Shown here piece after piece: positions 43,184 to 56,022 of a stretch of DNA of 64,000 nucleotides. Source of the DNA: Psoroptes ovis (Eukaryota; Arthropoda; Arachnida; Sarcoptiformes; Psoroptidae). The translations under genes and the position numbers were made by a program. The DNA is taken from positions 806,001-870,000 of the forward strand of contig PQWQ01000004.1 in the NCBI GenBank assembly GCA_002943765.1, in the 5' to 3' direction. Position 1 is the first letter of the stretch. Each line of letters opens with the position of its first letter. A model generated the notes under the pieces. The model ran no database searches. It was not told the DNA's origin and was given only the letters and a program-made list of their open reading frames with translations.

Positions 43184-43908
43184 AGAAAATAAAAATAATA
43201 AAAAACGAAAAAAGCTGTGAATATCATCATTCTATATTCATTTCAATTTGTTCGTTGTTATTTCCACGATTTTATCACAATTGCTCATTTGCTCCATTCA
43301 TATAAATTAATATGGATTCATCAACTATTATTGTTCCATTATTCATATCTAATATAAGAATCATGATGCATTTTTCATATATTTTATCAAATCACAATAG
43401 TCAATGATTGAAAGTTTTCAAATAGTTAATTAATTAATTATTTCGATTGTTTTTGCTGCATCATTTTTGCATATATGTTTTGCATAAATAATATTTTGCA
43501 CAGGTTTCATCGATTATTGTGATTGATTGATTTAATTATCAATTATTTCCACCAATTTTTCACGTTCATTTCCTATTGATTTCAATCAAATTCGTATATT
43601 CTGAAATTAATATTGTCATTATTTTGAAATAAATGACATTTTTTTCACACATAAATAAATAAATAAATAAATGAATAAACAAACAAACAAATGATGATGA
43701 TTTTCAATGAAAATATCAAATGTGAAATAATGAAATAATAATCGATTTGAATTTGAAATTGAAAGAAATTGAACGAAAATGAATGAATGAAAAAGAATGT
43801 ATTTGAAATTCAATAATATCAAAATGAATCAAATAGAAATATATTTATTTCAACAGAAATATTGCAAAAGTGCAATTTCAATCAAAAAAATATATTTATA
43901 TTATTATA

Positions 43909-43989
43909 TTAGGTTGTCCCATAAGTTCTTGCCGTTTTTTTTCATAATTCCCTACAATATAATCGGCAAAAACTTATCGGACAACCTAA
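43909..43989 (+). mobile_element. Mariner-type hairpin MITE, copy 19, mixed arms
   Basis: 81 bp. Left end TTAGGTTGTCCCATAAGTTC (CCCATAAG type), right end AACTTATCGGACAACCTAA (CCGATAAG type), TA flanks. Confidence 0.95.
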
Positions 43990-44175
43990 TATTTATTATT
44001 ATTATATCATTCATTGAATTACAATAATGATAATAATAATGATTTTTGCTGATTTTGCAAATGTAAATTTATTTATTTATTTTCATTTATTTATTTGATG
44101 AAATTTTAGCTCGAAAAAATTTATTTCATTTCATTTTTCATCATTTTTTTTTATTTGATGAATACACGAAAAATA

Positions 44176-44255
44176 TTAGATTGTCCGGAAAGTTTTTGTC
44201 GATTATATTGTAGAAAATAATTGGAAAATCAGCAAGAACTTTTGGGACAACCTAA
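44176..44255 (-). mobile_element. Mariner-type hairpin MITE, copy 20
   Basis: 80 bp. Left end TTAGATTGTCCGGAAAGTTT, right end AACTTTTGGGACAACCTAA, inverted orientation. Confidence 0.93.
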
Positions 44256-45104
44256 TATATAATTCAATAATTTCTTTTTTCCTACACACATATACAAATA
44301 TTAGATGTTGAATAGATTTGTTTGTCGTTGTTTCTATGTGTTTGATTCATGAATTGACAAATTCAATTCATGTTTCCAAATGTTCCATGTGAAAAAATGA
44401 AATGAATTGACAAAAACAGGAAAAGGATGCGTGCTAATCTTTGGTGAATTGGTGTAGCATCGTTCTCGACCCTGTGTTTGTCTCCCGAATAATAATAATA
44501 ATAATAACAAATTGAATTCACCCACAAATACTTGAACCAATGAAAAGATGAATGAATGAATGAATAAATTTATTCATATTCCAACAAAACACCTAAAAAA
44601 CAGCTAAACAAAATGAAATCAAAATCAAAATCCTGATGCTGACATTGTGCATTTGAAAATCGATTTATATTTATATTTTTGTAATATTGTTCAAAAATAT
44701 TCATAATCATCTGAATATGTTTATTGTATTTGTAATCAAAATGACAAAATAAATATGTTTTTTTTTCAAATCATTTTCCGTCATCGCTGATGAATATAAG
44801 ACTGAAAAGGCGAAAACAAAATAATTCAATTCAAAATAATTCAATTCACATTCAATTCAGCAAGAAGCAATGATTAACCCTTTTTTACTTATTTTTTCTT
44901 AAGGTTTTTTGAATTTTTTTTTATTCCTAAGAAATTACATAAGAAATATTGCATATAAAAAATTATTTGAATTCCTCATTATTATTTCATTCATTTATTT
45001 AAAATGTGAAAGAAATGTAAAATAATAATAATAATTTACATAATTTCATAAATGTCAAACATTTTTCTTTGATTATTTTCCATTCATAGCTTTTTCCAAT
45101 AATA

Positions 45105-45184
45105 TTAGGTTGTCCTATAAGTTCTTGTCGATTTTCTCATAATTCTCTACAATATAATCGGCAAAAACTTTTCGGACAACCCAA
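45105..45184 (+). mobile_element. Mariner-type hairpin MITE, copy 21
   Basis: 80 bp. Left end TTAGGTTGTCCTATAAGTTC, right end CTTTTCGGACAACCCAA, TA flanks. Confidence 0.95.
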
Positions 45185-45425
45185 TAATGTTTGATGCTTA
45201 CAAATTATTTTTACGATCAAAATTTGAATAAGAAATTAGAATTAAAAGAGATCATTAATGATTATCTTGAATCACAAATACAATTCATTATGTTGAATTT
45301 TGAACTTTTGAATCTTTGAATATCTTGAACTCTTTTTTTTAATATCTTCATATATTCATGTTTGTTTGATGAATATATAATTATTATTAGTGTTTTGATG
45401 AATGATTAGATATTCATCAAACATA

Positions 45426-45505
45426 TTAGATCGCCCGAAAAGTTTTTGCCGATTTTCCAATGATTTTCTACGATATAACCGGCAAAAACTTTCCGGACAA
45501 CCTAA
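45426..45505 (+). mobile_element. Mariner-type hairpin MITE, copy 22
   Basis: 80 bp. Left end TTAGATCGCCCGAAAAGTTT, right end CTTTCCGGACAACCTAA, stem half CTACGATATAACCGGC. Only 241 bp from copy 21. Confidence 0.95.
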
Positions 45506-45815
45506 TACTAATATTAATAATAATGAATTCAATGTTCGAATTAAGAATAAATAAATGAATAATCGAAAAGTAATTTGAAAATTTCGAAAAATACAAAAAA
45601 AAAATTTGGAATCAAATAAGTTTTCCATTCATTCACCAGTTCCAGAATGGATTATTATTCATTCATTCATTTTCTTTCATTCAAATTTCAATATGTTTTG
45701 TGAATACGCGTTCAATGGAAATAATAATGTAATTATTTCAAATATAAAGAAATGGCAGCAAAAAAAAAAAAAAAAAATTTAATTTACTTTTTTACTCCTT
45801 TCAATTATTTTGGTA

Positions 45816-45936
45816 CAGAATTTCGAAATTGAATTTCGTAGTTTTGAAAATGAATTTCATAATTTTACCGATTTAAAATTACATTCAAAACTACGAAAAT
45901 CAACTTGAAAACTACGAATCGAAACTTGAAACCTTG
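45816..45936. mobile_element. Tc1-like inverted-repeat MITE, copy 2 (121 bp)
   Basis: Diverged copy of the element at 35837. Begins CAGAATTTCGAAATTGAATT after TA, ends CGAATCGAAACTTGAAACCT. The internal motifs TTCGTAGTTTTG and AAAACTACGAA are kept. Confidence 0.8.
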
Positions 45937-46596
45937 TGATAATAATAACAATAATAATAATAATAACGATAGAATAAGAATGAATGATAATGAATTTATG
46001 AATTCATGATGAAACACATTGTCAAAAAAAAAAAAAAAAAATAGAGAAGAAGAAGAAGAAGAAAAATACGAACAAAACCTTATATCTTATGCTTTTGAAG
46101 ATGCTAAATGTCTTGGCTTATTTATTCATTTATTTATTTATTTATTTACGTTTCAAATATTTCACTTTTATGTATCTAATATTTAGTAATCTACTATTAT
46201 TTAGTACAATATTCCTTATTATTCATTTTTTCACATCAATAAATAAAGGATTAAAAAATTCCGTATTATTATTATTATTGTTATTATTATTATTACAACT
46301 CGATAACAATGAAAAAAACATTGATAATAATGTTATGTTTATGAGTGTTTATGTGTAAAATTTTTCCCAAAGTATTTATCTCGAAATTCGATGAAAAATT
46401 AAAAAAAATACAATGAATTAATTGAAATCTCTCGAGATCCAATTGCGTTTTGCTTGTTGAATTTGTTTTATGTTCAGAATCAATATTTATGTTGAACCAT
46501 ATACTGCTGCGACAATATTTGGAAAAATCAAAAATTGAAAAAATTTTGAAAATCTTGAAAATTATTTCTTAAAATTTTTCATTTTTTTTTTGAATA

Positions 46597-46751
46597 TTAA
46601 CCCTTAAAACTCGAGCGATGAGCATCACTCACCATAAGATGTGATGCAGCCGCTCTATAGGCGCCTCACAGTCACCATTTTATATGAGTGTGAAAAATTG
46701 TCGAGCTGCTGGCTCGCTTGCGCTGTAAGTGCCTCGAGTGCTATGGGTTAA
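46597..46751. mobile_element. piggyBac-like MITE, copy 2 (155 bp with TTAA sites)
   Basis: TTAA at 46597-46600 and 46748-46751. Ends CCCTTAAAACTCGAG and CTCGAGTGCTATGGG. The interior shares GAGCATCACTCACCATAAGA and CAGTCACCATTTT with copy 1, and its length is the same. Confidence 0.87.
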
Positions 46752-47205
46752 CAATCGAAAACCAAACGAGAAGCCAAAATCGGTTCCAAGAGATTCCATA
46801 ATTAATTCAATCCATTCATTTTTTCTTTGAATGATTAAATGAATTTCTTATTTCCATCTTTTTTTTTTTTTTTTGTTAGTTTAAATTGAATAAATTATGT
46901 AAAATAATTTGCTCTTCGTTTTGATGAAATAAAGAAATATTTCTCTGTTTCTGCTAAGAAATTCTTTAAAAAAGAATTGAAAGCAATAAAAATGAAGAAT
47001 ATCCCAATTGCTTTAGCCAAGAATCGGGTAAATTACTTGGCCTTATATTCTTGATAGTCTCTTCTCAAATTTTCTCTGTTTCAAATCTTTGAAATTGAAA
47101 AAAAAATTTCAAAACAATACTGTACATACATTAGTTTATGAATATTCTTTTTATTTCTATTTTTCATAAACTCACAATTCATTTGACATTTCATATTTAT
47201 TATTA

Positions 47206-47285
47206 TTAGGTTGTCCAATAAGTTCCTGCCTATTTTCGTATGATTTTCTACGATATAATCGGCAAAAACTTTCCGGGCAATCTAA
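47206..47285 (+). mobile_element. Mariner-type hairpin MITE, copy 23
   Basis: 80 bp. Left end TTAGGTTGTCCAATAAGTTC, right end CTTTCCGGGCAATCTAA. Confidence 0.94.
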
Positions 47286-47549
47286 TATTATTGAATATTT
47301 ATTGCACACATATTATTGCTTTTTGCTTTTGTTATTATTTTGTGAACATATTGTTGAATATATATTGTTTGCCGCCGTTTGTTTCATTTCATTTCAATTT
47401 TTTTTTAATTTTCAAATGTCAAAATAATAAAAGAAAATAAATCAAATAAGAAAATTTCAAAAACAATTCACGAAAGAAAATGAAAAGTCAAAGAAGAAAC
47501 AAATTTGTTACCAATTCAACCGAAAATCTTGGAGAAAAAAAACAAAATA

Positions 47550-47633
47550 TTATGATTGTCCGCAAATTTTTTGCCAGTTATATCGCGTAGAAAATCATCG
47601 AAAAAATCGGCAAGAACTTTTAGGACAATCTAA
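47550..47633 (-). mobile_element. Mariner-type MITE, copy 24
   Basis: 84 bp. Left end TTATGATTGTCCGCAAATTT, right end GAACTTTTAGGACAATCTAA, inverted orientation. Confidence 0.88.
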
Positions 47634-47709
47634 TAAAAAAAAATTCTTGAGTTTATTGTTTTTGAGAGAGTTTATAAATTTCATAATAAAACAAACGACG
47701 ACAACGACG

Positions 47710-47877
47710 ATGACGGATGAACCGACGAGAGATAGATACAAAAAAGATATGAATAAAGAGTCTGACATAAGAAAAAAAAACAATATTAATACATTGTATC
47801 ATATTCAAAAAAATGGGAGAAAGAAATATCCAAGAACAACAACCCTTTATTCATATTATATTGAAATAAAGGGTTAA
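47710..47877 (+). other. Small open frame of 55 codons, unknown
   Basis: From ATG 47710: MTDEPTRDRYKKDMNKESDI and on to TAA 47875-47877. It is Lys/Arg/Thr-rich and hydrophilic, has no family resemblance, and lies between MITE copies 24 and 25. It could be chance. Confidence 0.12.
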
Positions 47878-48360
47878 AATTTTTTTTCCGTTTTTCCTCT
47901 GATTTTTTGACTTGATAAAATGAAATTGTTTCGAATTGTTTTTCAGATTTTAATGTCACACATTCCTTTGTCTCTCAAAGGGTCTCTCAGGCCTACATTC
48001 ATATTGCAATGAATCGGAATGAAATAATGATAAACTTATGATGAATATTGATCATTTAAAACAATTGATCATTAAATGCTTTCAAATGTTATTTAATAAT
48101 TTTAATGAATTAATAAATAATTAATTTTAATAATGGCAATTAATCAAAAATTTTATTTGATGAAATATCAATTTGATATTTGATTGCCATTCACCTTCTT
48201 TTCATCAAAAAAAAATCATAATTCAAATATTCATCAATTTCAATCAGACATTTAAAATTCTTTGAAATATTTGAAATATTGGAATTTTTCACCATTATTC
48301 CATTGCTCTAATTACAATAAAAATTTTTCATATTCATAATAATAATAATATTGATAATAA

Positions 48361-48443
48361 TTAAATTGTCCGAAAAGTTCTTGCTAGTTTTTCCAATCAT
48401 TTTCCAACGATATAACTGGTAAAAAACTTTTCGGACAATCTAA
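48361..48443 (+). mobile_element. Mariner-type MITE, copy 25
   Basis: 83 bp. Left end TTAAATTGTCCGAAAAGTTC, right end CTTTTCGGACAATCTAA, with small insertions in both arms. Confidence 0.9.
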
Positions 48444-49141
48444 TAATTTTGTATCATTTTGCAGCATTTTCTACCATAATAATAATAATAATAATTCAAT
48501 CATTTATTTTGTATTATTGTTTATTTATTTATTTATTTATTCATATTTCATTATATTTCATTCCAATTTTTTCTTCTTTCTTCCACTAACAATCATTCAA
48601 TTTCATCAAATTCCTATCCATTATTAATAATAACAAAATGAAAATATGCAACAACAACAACAATAACAATATCATTGAATTGAAAAAAAAAAATAATTCC
48701 AAGTAAAAAAAAACCATATTAAAATTGATGCATCATTCAATTTGATATTTATTTGTTTGATGTTTGTTCATTTGTTTGTTATTGAAAATGATTGTTCATA
48801 AAAAATAATGATAATAATAATAAAATACGAAAAAACAATATCGTTACATTGGCACACACACACAGTAATTGCATTTCATTTCATTTTTTCCATCGAAGTT
48901 CATCAATATTTCTTTGTTTTCTCGATTGATATAAGTACACAAATATTTCATGTATTTCTCTCTAGGTTCATATGCTTAATATTCAGGTAAAATTTAATTT
49001 ATATCAATACATATATGCATGAACACAATTGATCGAAATAATAATAATTTTATTATTATTATTTATTATTATTGAAAATCAATTTTGAATAATGATGATG
49101 ATGATGATGATGTTCAATATATATTGATATACTGATATTCA

Positions 49142-49207
49142 TTAGGCTGTCCATGATTTTTCCGAGAACAACTCTATTCGATTAAGCCGAATGAACTTAT
49201 CGGACAA
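49142..49207. mobile_element. Truncated or diverged mariner-type MITE, copy 26
   Basis: Begins TTAGGCTGTCC; the right arm GAACTTATCGGACAAGGC remains. Shorter than the family and rearranged inside. Confidence 0.6.
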
Positions 49208-49424
49208 GGCCTTGTAGAAAGAAATGAATATTTGATATTTGTTTGTTTGATCATGATGATGATGATGATGATACTGATGATGAAGGAATTTAATTATATT
49301 TTGGTAGATCAATAATGTATGAATTGAATTGTTTCGCATTTTTTGACTGCATTTTTGCTTGTTTCTTTTTGTTTCATTTTGTTTTGTTTATTATTTTTGA
49401 TTATTATTGATTTCATTTCATTTA

Positions 49425-49505
49425 TTTGGCTGTCCGGAAAGTTTTTGTCGATTTATCGATTGAAAAAACATTTGAAAATCGGCAAAAACTTTCCGGACAA
49501 CCCAA
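49425..49505. mobile_element. Mariner-type hairpin MITE, copy 27 (spacer variant)
   Basis: 81 bp. Left end TTTGGCTGTCCGGAAAGTTT, right end AACTTTCCGGACAACCCAA. Central ATCGATTGAAAAAAC differs from the main subfamily. Confidence 0.92.
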
Positions 49506-49651
49506 TATATTTATAATCAGTGAAAAATAAACGAATACTTCTTAGAACAAGGTGAAGGTATCATTGTTTTTACCGATGTTTTCATGCATATTTCATATTT
49601 GTATGTGAAATAATGAAACATCATTATTTTTTTGCATATGTGAAAATTGTA

Positions 49652-49731
49652 TTAGGTTATCCGAAAAGTTTTTGCCGATTATATCGTAGGGAATTATAAG
49701 AAAATCGGCAAGAACTTATCGGACAATCTAA
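49652..49731 (-). mobile_element. Mariner-type hairpin MITE, copy 28
   Basis: 80 bp. Left end TTAGGTTATCCGAAAAGTTT, right end AACTTATCGGACAATCTAA, inverted orientation, TA flanks. 146 bp from copy 27. Confidence 0.94.
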
Positions 49732-50387
49732 TAAAATGAAAATTGCAGTCAAAACATAATCAAATTCCACTGATGATATGCATTCAATTCATTTGTGGCT
49801 ATGGCTATTTCGATCCCCCCAAAAAAGATATGAGAATCATATTATATTCCATCATTCCATAAGTTTCAATAATTTATTATTTTTTGAAATGAAATGAAAT
49901 CGAAGAATATAATAATGAAATGGTTGGATTAAATATTGATTGATGCATGAAATTTTCATTTTTTTCAAGTTGTCATTATTATTTTGGAATAATTTCGACT
50001 TTTTACATATGAATAAATTTGAGTTATTTTGAATGACCAACTCATGATTATAATCAAATTTGGTCGATCAAATGACAAATCAAAAGTTTCATCTTTGCTG
50101 CTGCTGCTGCTGCCGAATAACCAAATGAGCAATTGAATTAGGCGAATAATATTCAAATATTAACCCGGAGAATGAATTGAAAATTCTGACAACGATTTCA
50201 ATGATTTATACTGAATTCTGATATGATTTGAAACGAATAAAATAGAATTAATGAATTCATAAATCAAATAAATGAAAAATATAAATTAAAACTGAATTTC
50301 AATTTCATTTCAAACATTGAAATTGGAATTGATGAAAATTTAAGAAAAAAAATTAATATTTCGATTTCAATTTTGATTTTCATTTTA

Positions 50388-50467
50388 TTAGGTTGTCCGA
50401 TAAATTTTTGCCGATTTTCTCATCATTCCCTACAATATAATCGGCAAAAACTTTTAGGACAACCTAT
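50388..50467 (+). mobile_element. Mariner-type hairpin MITE, copy 29
   Basis: 80 bp. Left end TTAGGTTGTCCGATAAATTT, right end CTTTTAGGACAACCTAT. Confidence 0.94.
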
Positions 50468-50882
50468 TATTTGTATTTTCATCAGCAACACTGTCATAGC
50501 ATTAATTTAATCGCAATTTTATTATCGTTATTTTTTTCATTTATTTTTCAACGAGAAAATGGCCAATAAATAAATTTTACAGTTTGTTTTTCCTTTTTTT
50601 TCAAAAATTATCATTTAATTTGATTCAAAATGATCGAATCAAATCAAATTATTATTTGATCATTCGATTTCAATTGATCATTTCATTACCATTATTATCG
50701 ATGTTGAATGGACGATCGTTTCTTTTTGTTTTTTCGAAATGTTTGAGGAGAATGCTGAAAAAACGATAGAATTTGAAACAATTCTCCAAGTATAAAATGA
50801 AATTGAAATGAATGAAATTCAAACATTCAAAGTGAATTTTATTTAATGTCCATTCGCACAAACATCTACACATGCAAAATTA

Positions 50883-50962
50883 TTAGGTTGTCCGAAAAGT
50901 TTTTGCCAATTATATCGTAGGAAATCATGAGAAAATCGGCAAAAACTTATCGGACAACTTAA
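50883..50962 (-). mobile_element. Mariner-type hairpin MITE, copy 30
   Basis: 80 bp. Left end TTAGGTTGTCCGAAAAGTTT, right end AACTTATCGGACAACTTAA, inverted orientation (CGTAGGAAATCATGAGAAAA), TA flanks. Confidence 0.96.
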
Positions 50963-51678
50963 TACATACAGCATCATTTTATGGCCATTATTAGAGTACT
51001 GATGATGATAATTACGATGATGATGATGATCGAGACAATTCCCTATGCACAGCTCAATTTACTGTACTCTTGGTCTTGTTTATATCTATTTTTTCACGTT
51101 TATTTATAAACAAGGTCCAAATAATAAGCAAAATGATGCTTAAATTGCTTTAAATTATCATCATTATTATCATTATCCATCATATATTCAGAAATTTGAT
51201 TTGATTTTGCTTAATTTCTGTTGATTTTCATTGAAATTATCCATGGAATATATTCCAGAAGATACAATGCTCTCAAGTAATACGAGAATTCTTTGAAATG
51301 ACGATGTAACGAGGGAGTAAAGCTATAACTTTGCAGTATTCTTAAACCAACAAACTGAAAATTACGATCAATTGATTTCGATTGCAAATTTAGCGATTTT
51401 AAATTGCGCTAAAAGCCTTTGTTTGTTTGACCATTTGTATAAACCATTGATGACCTTTGTTTGTATAAAGATTGACTACGAATCGAATATACAAAGGGTT
51501 AATAATTGCTAATCATTTCATCATTTATGAAACATGTTCCAAGTTATGTACAAGTTTTATGTTCAAATGTTTCAAATTTTAAATACATTCTAAATCGTTT
51601 ATTTGATACATTGATTGTGATCATTGTATTTAATATCGCAATCATTGTTTCAAAATTGGGAAAATTTCCATGAAATTA

Positions 51679-51758
51679 TTAGGCTGTCCGAAAAATTTTT
51701 GCTGATTTTCCAATGATTTTCTACGATATAACCGGCAAAAACTTTCCGAACAACCTAT
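51679..51758 (+). mobile_element. Mariner-type hairpin MITE, copy 31
   Basis: 80 bp. Left end TTAGGCTGTCCGAAAAATTT, right end CTTTCCGAACAACCTAT, stem half CTACGATATAACCGGC. Confidence 0.94.
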
Positions 51759-52368
51759 TATTTTTGTTGAAAAAAAATTTATTTCTCATTCAATAAAAAA
51801 AAAATGTGAGCAAAAAAAAAAAACATTATGATTATTGGTCCCTAAGGAGCTGAAGCTGGAAAAAGAAAAATTATGTCAAATGACAATGTCTATTTATATT
51901 TATATATAAATAGACACATACATACACCAATTCATACATGAATTAATCGTTGTTGCTGTTGTTGTTTGATGTTGTAGGAAATGTAATTTGAAATTGTTAT
52001 TTTTTCCAACATTTTTATTTTCTTTAAAAATAATGAAACATTTAAAAACATGATGAAATGATTGAAAATGTATGACTTTCAACATGTATATATTCGAACA
52101 ACAACAACAGCAATAACAAGGAGCAATAAAAAATGTTTAAAGATTTGAAAAAATTGTCAAAGCATTCTTGTTCATTCGAATGAATGTATACCGTCTTAAT
52201 TATTGAAATTTATTTCCTAAGAAATTCTTTGAGAATATTTCCAGCAATTCTTTGAAAATTCCAAGATTTTTTTTTGATTTTTTCAAAAATTCATCCGAAT
52301 CACATTAGACCATTTCACATTGGGCCATTTAGTCATATAATTGTCAGTGCATCATGTGTGGGTGCATA

Positions 52369-52390
52369 TGTGTGTGTGTGTGTGTGTGTG
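52369..52390. repeat. (TG)n microsatellite
   Basis: A pure TG run of about 22 bp. Confidence 0.95.
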
Positions 52391-52768
52391 AAAAATTATG
52401 AAATTTCTATCAAATTCAATTTCGATTTCGGAATTTGACAATCGTTAGAATTCGCAAGTGATTCAGTGATTCTTAGAATTTTCAAAAAAAAATTTTAAAA
52501 TTTTCAAGAAAGGAAAAAATCCATTTAAAATTCATTTCAAATAACCGGAACCATTTGATTGATTGATTAATAGATTTATGAATGAATAAATAATTAATGA
52601 ATTTGACAGAAAATCCAATATTTTTCTCTTTCTTTTTTTGATTTTCGCAACTTTGGATGATTATCCAATTTAAGATTTAATTTTTCGCAAGTATTTCGTC
52701 CAAAAAAAAGCTCGTATTTATCGGATAAGAACTTGAAATTCAAACATTTCACAACACAAACATATATA

Positions 52769-52848
52769 TTAGGTTGTCTCATAAATTCTTGCCGATTTTC
52801 TCATAATTCCTTACGATATAATCGACCAAAACTTTTCGGACAACCTAA
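52769..52848 (+). mobile_element. Mariner-type hairpin MITE, copy 32
   Basis: 80 bp. Left end TTAGGTTGTCTCATAAATTC, right end CTTTTCGGACAACCTAA, TA flanks. Confidence 0.95.
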
Positions 52849-53739
52849 TACAATCGATGTATACAAATTTGAATAATTTTGATGAATTTAAGTATTTTGT
52901 ATTATTCTTTATTCGGCAAAACTAAGCTAAAAATCATTGATTTTTTACTCTTCAGTATCAATCAAAGATTGATACTACCGGAAAGCTTTTGTACATTGAT
53001 TTTTTTAACAATTTGTAATTGTGATTTGTAATTTATGTAATTTTCTGTAATTTGTAATTTTGTTATTCTCAGCAATTCATACAATCATATACAATACAAA
53101 TCTCGTATGATTCGTATAAAATCTAGTGAATGCATTCAAATGAATGGATTCACAAAATGCATTTCATGATGCAAACAAAAACATTTTTTTTATCTCATTG
53201 TATTTCTTGAACAACAAACGAAAGCATATTTATCAAAATCAGAATAAATTTAAAGAATATTCTTTGTGTCTATTTTTCTGTTCTCTCTTTCAATTTCTGT
53301 TGTTTATTCTTTGTTGTTGTTTTATTCGTTCAACTTGAAATCATTATTATTACCGAATATACTATTATGATGATTATCAGATCAAAAACAAGAAGAAAAA
53401 CAAAGCGAAATCTTTGAAAAATCAAAGCAAAAAAACGAAAATCTTGTTAGAAATAATAATAATAATAATAATAATAATGAAAATCAAAATGAAAATGAAA
53501 ATCTTTTAAGTATAAAATTAATGTTATTTAGATTTGTTTTATTTTGCTTACTTACGATTTGTGTTTTGTTTTACTTTGTTTGTTTATCTTGTTTTGAATT
53601 TGATTTTTTTTTCATTTTATTTTATTTTATTTTTGTTTTTTTTTATTTTATTCCATTTTGCTTATGTACAGCTTCGTATAGATTTAAACAGCTCGTACAC
53701 AGAATAATGCACACATACATTTAATTCACATTTGAATTA

Positions 53740-53820
53740 TTAGATTGTCCGAAAAGTTTTTGCTTGATTATATCATAGGGAATCATTAGATAATCGGCAA
53801 GAACTTATCGGGCAACCTAA
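53740..53820 (-). mobile_element. Mariner-type hairpin MITE, copy 33
   Basis: 81 bp. Left end TTAGATTGTCCGAAAAGTTT, right end AACTTATCGGGCAACCTAA, inverted orientation. Confidence 0.94.
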
Positions 53821-54103
53821 TACAAAATTTTTTTTTTATTTTTCTCCTTATACTTTTTTTTCACATGTTTTTCCACATAATTTTAATGTTATTTCGTTAT
53901 TATTTTTCAGAGTATTATTCCAGTTATTTTGTTTTGTTTTCTTGAAATTCTGCAAATAATGACACACAAGCATTCTCTCTTTTATATAATTCTTGTTTAT
54001 ATCTTTATGTTTATGATCTAAGACAAAACAAAAAACAAAACAAATTTTATTTTTGATTTTTGTTTTTAAAGCATTGATTCTTGAAAAATAAATGAGAGAA
54101 ACT

Positions 54104-54104
<1 letters not shown>

Positions 54105-54144
<40 letters not shown>
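54105..54144. repeat. (GA)n microsatellite
   Basis: An uninterrupted GA run of about 40 bp. Confidence 0.97.
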
Positions 54145-54147
<3 letters not shown>

Positions 54148-55285
54148 CTCAAAGATTCATTGAATCATTGAATCATTGAATTTTTCATTGTTTTTTTGTT
54201 TTTTTTTTTTTTTTTTTTTTTTGAATAAAATTTCATTGAATTCATTGAATTTTGTATTCCATTAATTTTGAATTCTTGAATCTACATAATACTTCAAAAT
54301 TTAATGATTCAAATAATTGAGGGAAAGCTAAAAAAAGTTTGATTTGAAATCAAAATACAACAAAATACAATTCAATTCAAACTAATCATTTTTTCTTCAG
54401 TCCTTTTGTTTCTTTCTCCGATTTCATTCGAATTCATTTCGAAACAAACAAACAAGCAAGCAAACAACATTAACTGCAGCAGCAGCGGCAACAAAACAAT
54501 TCATTCATTTGCTCTGATTTCATCCATTTGTTTTCATTCATTGATTGTCTTTATTTTTCAATGTAAATTTCAATTTTTTTTTCAAATTCATTTTCATTCA
54601 TTTTCTAACAATTCTTTGAAAATAATTGTAAAAAATTCAAGAAAAAAAAACAAGTTAAAACAATTGAACGATGCGAAATGCAAGGAAAATGTACATTGCA
54701 TTTGTAAATGTCAGTGATTTATGGTCAATTGTTTTTTCATATTCACTGCCTCTCTTCATGTTGTTGTTTGCATCAGACAAATTCAAACAGCTAAATCTGT
54801 GATTCAAGACTTTTTTAGCCTTAGTTTCTCAATTTTTTTTGGGCAAAAATTTCTTATTTCATTTCCCCCCCCCCCAGAACCCAATTGTTTTAACCCGAAA
54901 TCTTTTCTTATTTCTTCTTGTTTTACTTTATTTGTTCATTCATTCATTTCTTATTATTATTTATGGGTATTCATATGAATATAATAAACATTCAAGTAGT
55001 AGCAGAAGTAGATTATTTTTTTCTCTTTAAGATTCTTCGCTGTTCAAGCATTTTTTTACCGACTTATTTGAACCAAAATTCCCTTTTCCCTTCCATTTTT
55101 TTTTCTATGTACAAATGTTGGCGGAAATAAGAAACATTTGAATAATACATTTTCAGAATGCATTCTTCGGATACACACATTTGACTGAATTACTTTTGAG
55201 TGTGTACAATGAATGTAAATAAAAAAAAAAAAGTCACAAAGGCAGCAACAAAATGAACAAATCAAATTTTATTTATTTTCAAATA

Positions 55286-55365
55286 TTAGGTTATCCAATA
55301 AGTTCTTGCCGATTTTTCAATGATTTCCTATGATATAATCAGCAGAAATATTTCGGACAACCAAA
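55286..55365 (+). mobile_element. Mariner-type hairpin MITE, copy 34
   Basis: 80 bp. Left end TTAGGTTATCCAATAAGTTC, right end TATTTCGGACAACCAAA. Confidence 0.92.
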
Positions 55366-56022
55366 AAAAAAATTGCGAATAAATTCTTGAAATTTAATAA
55401 AAATAAAATTGTTCAAATCAATTTAATATTGATCATCATGATCAAATAAAATGATAGAAATCGACGATCATATAATAACATTTAAAGAATTTGATTTTTT
55501 TTTCGAAGAAATTGATTTTAAAATTGAAATCAAATTGATTTTTGATTTTTAAAACAGAAAAAAATGGGCGATTTGATTTTGAAATAAAGATTTGAAAAAC
55601 AAATTTTTCATACGAAAATTTTTTTTATTTGAAAAAAATCAAAATCAGCTTCCATTTATTTGTTCAATCAGTTTGGATGGATATTGTTTATTTGTGATTT
55701 GCCTGCAAGTGTATTTCGAAATATTTAAAATACACTTGATTTCATTCAAACAAAAAAAAAACCTCGAAGAATGATGAACTGAAAATGAATAAATGAATGA
55801 ATAATTGATTAAATTGTTGAAATTCATTAAAAATTCAATGAAATTTGAAATTTTGAAAAATTTCAAAAATTTTAATTTTGAAAGAGTTGTTTATTTTATT
55901 TCGTTTATTTCATTTGATTTGATTTGATTTTCATTTATTGGTCCTAGATGATCACATGAATCGATGTGCGAGGTTTGAGAATATATTTCAGATTGAAAAT
56001 GAGAAATTCTTGAGTATTCCTC

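Noticed and set aside
44334..44540. Minus frame with GRQTQGRERCYTNSPK
   Set aside because: It is a single short frame from a non-ATG context next to an ATT run, with no splice or homology support.
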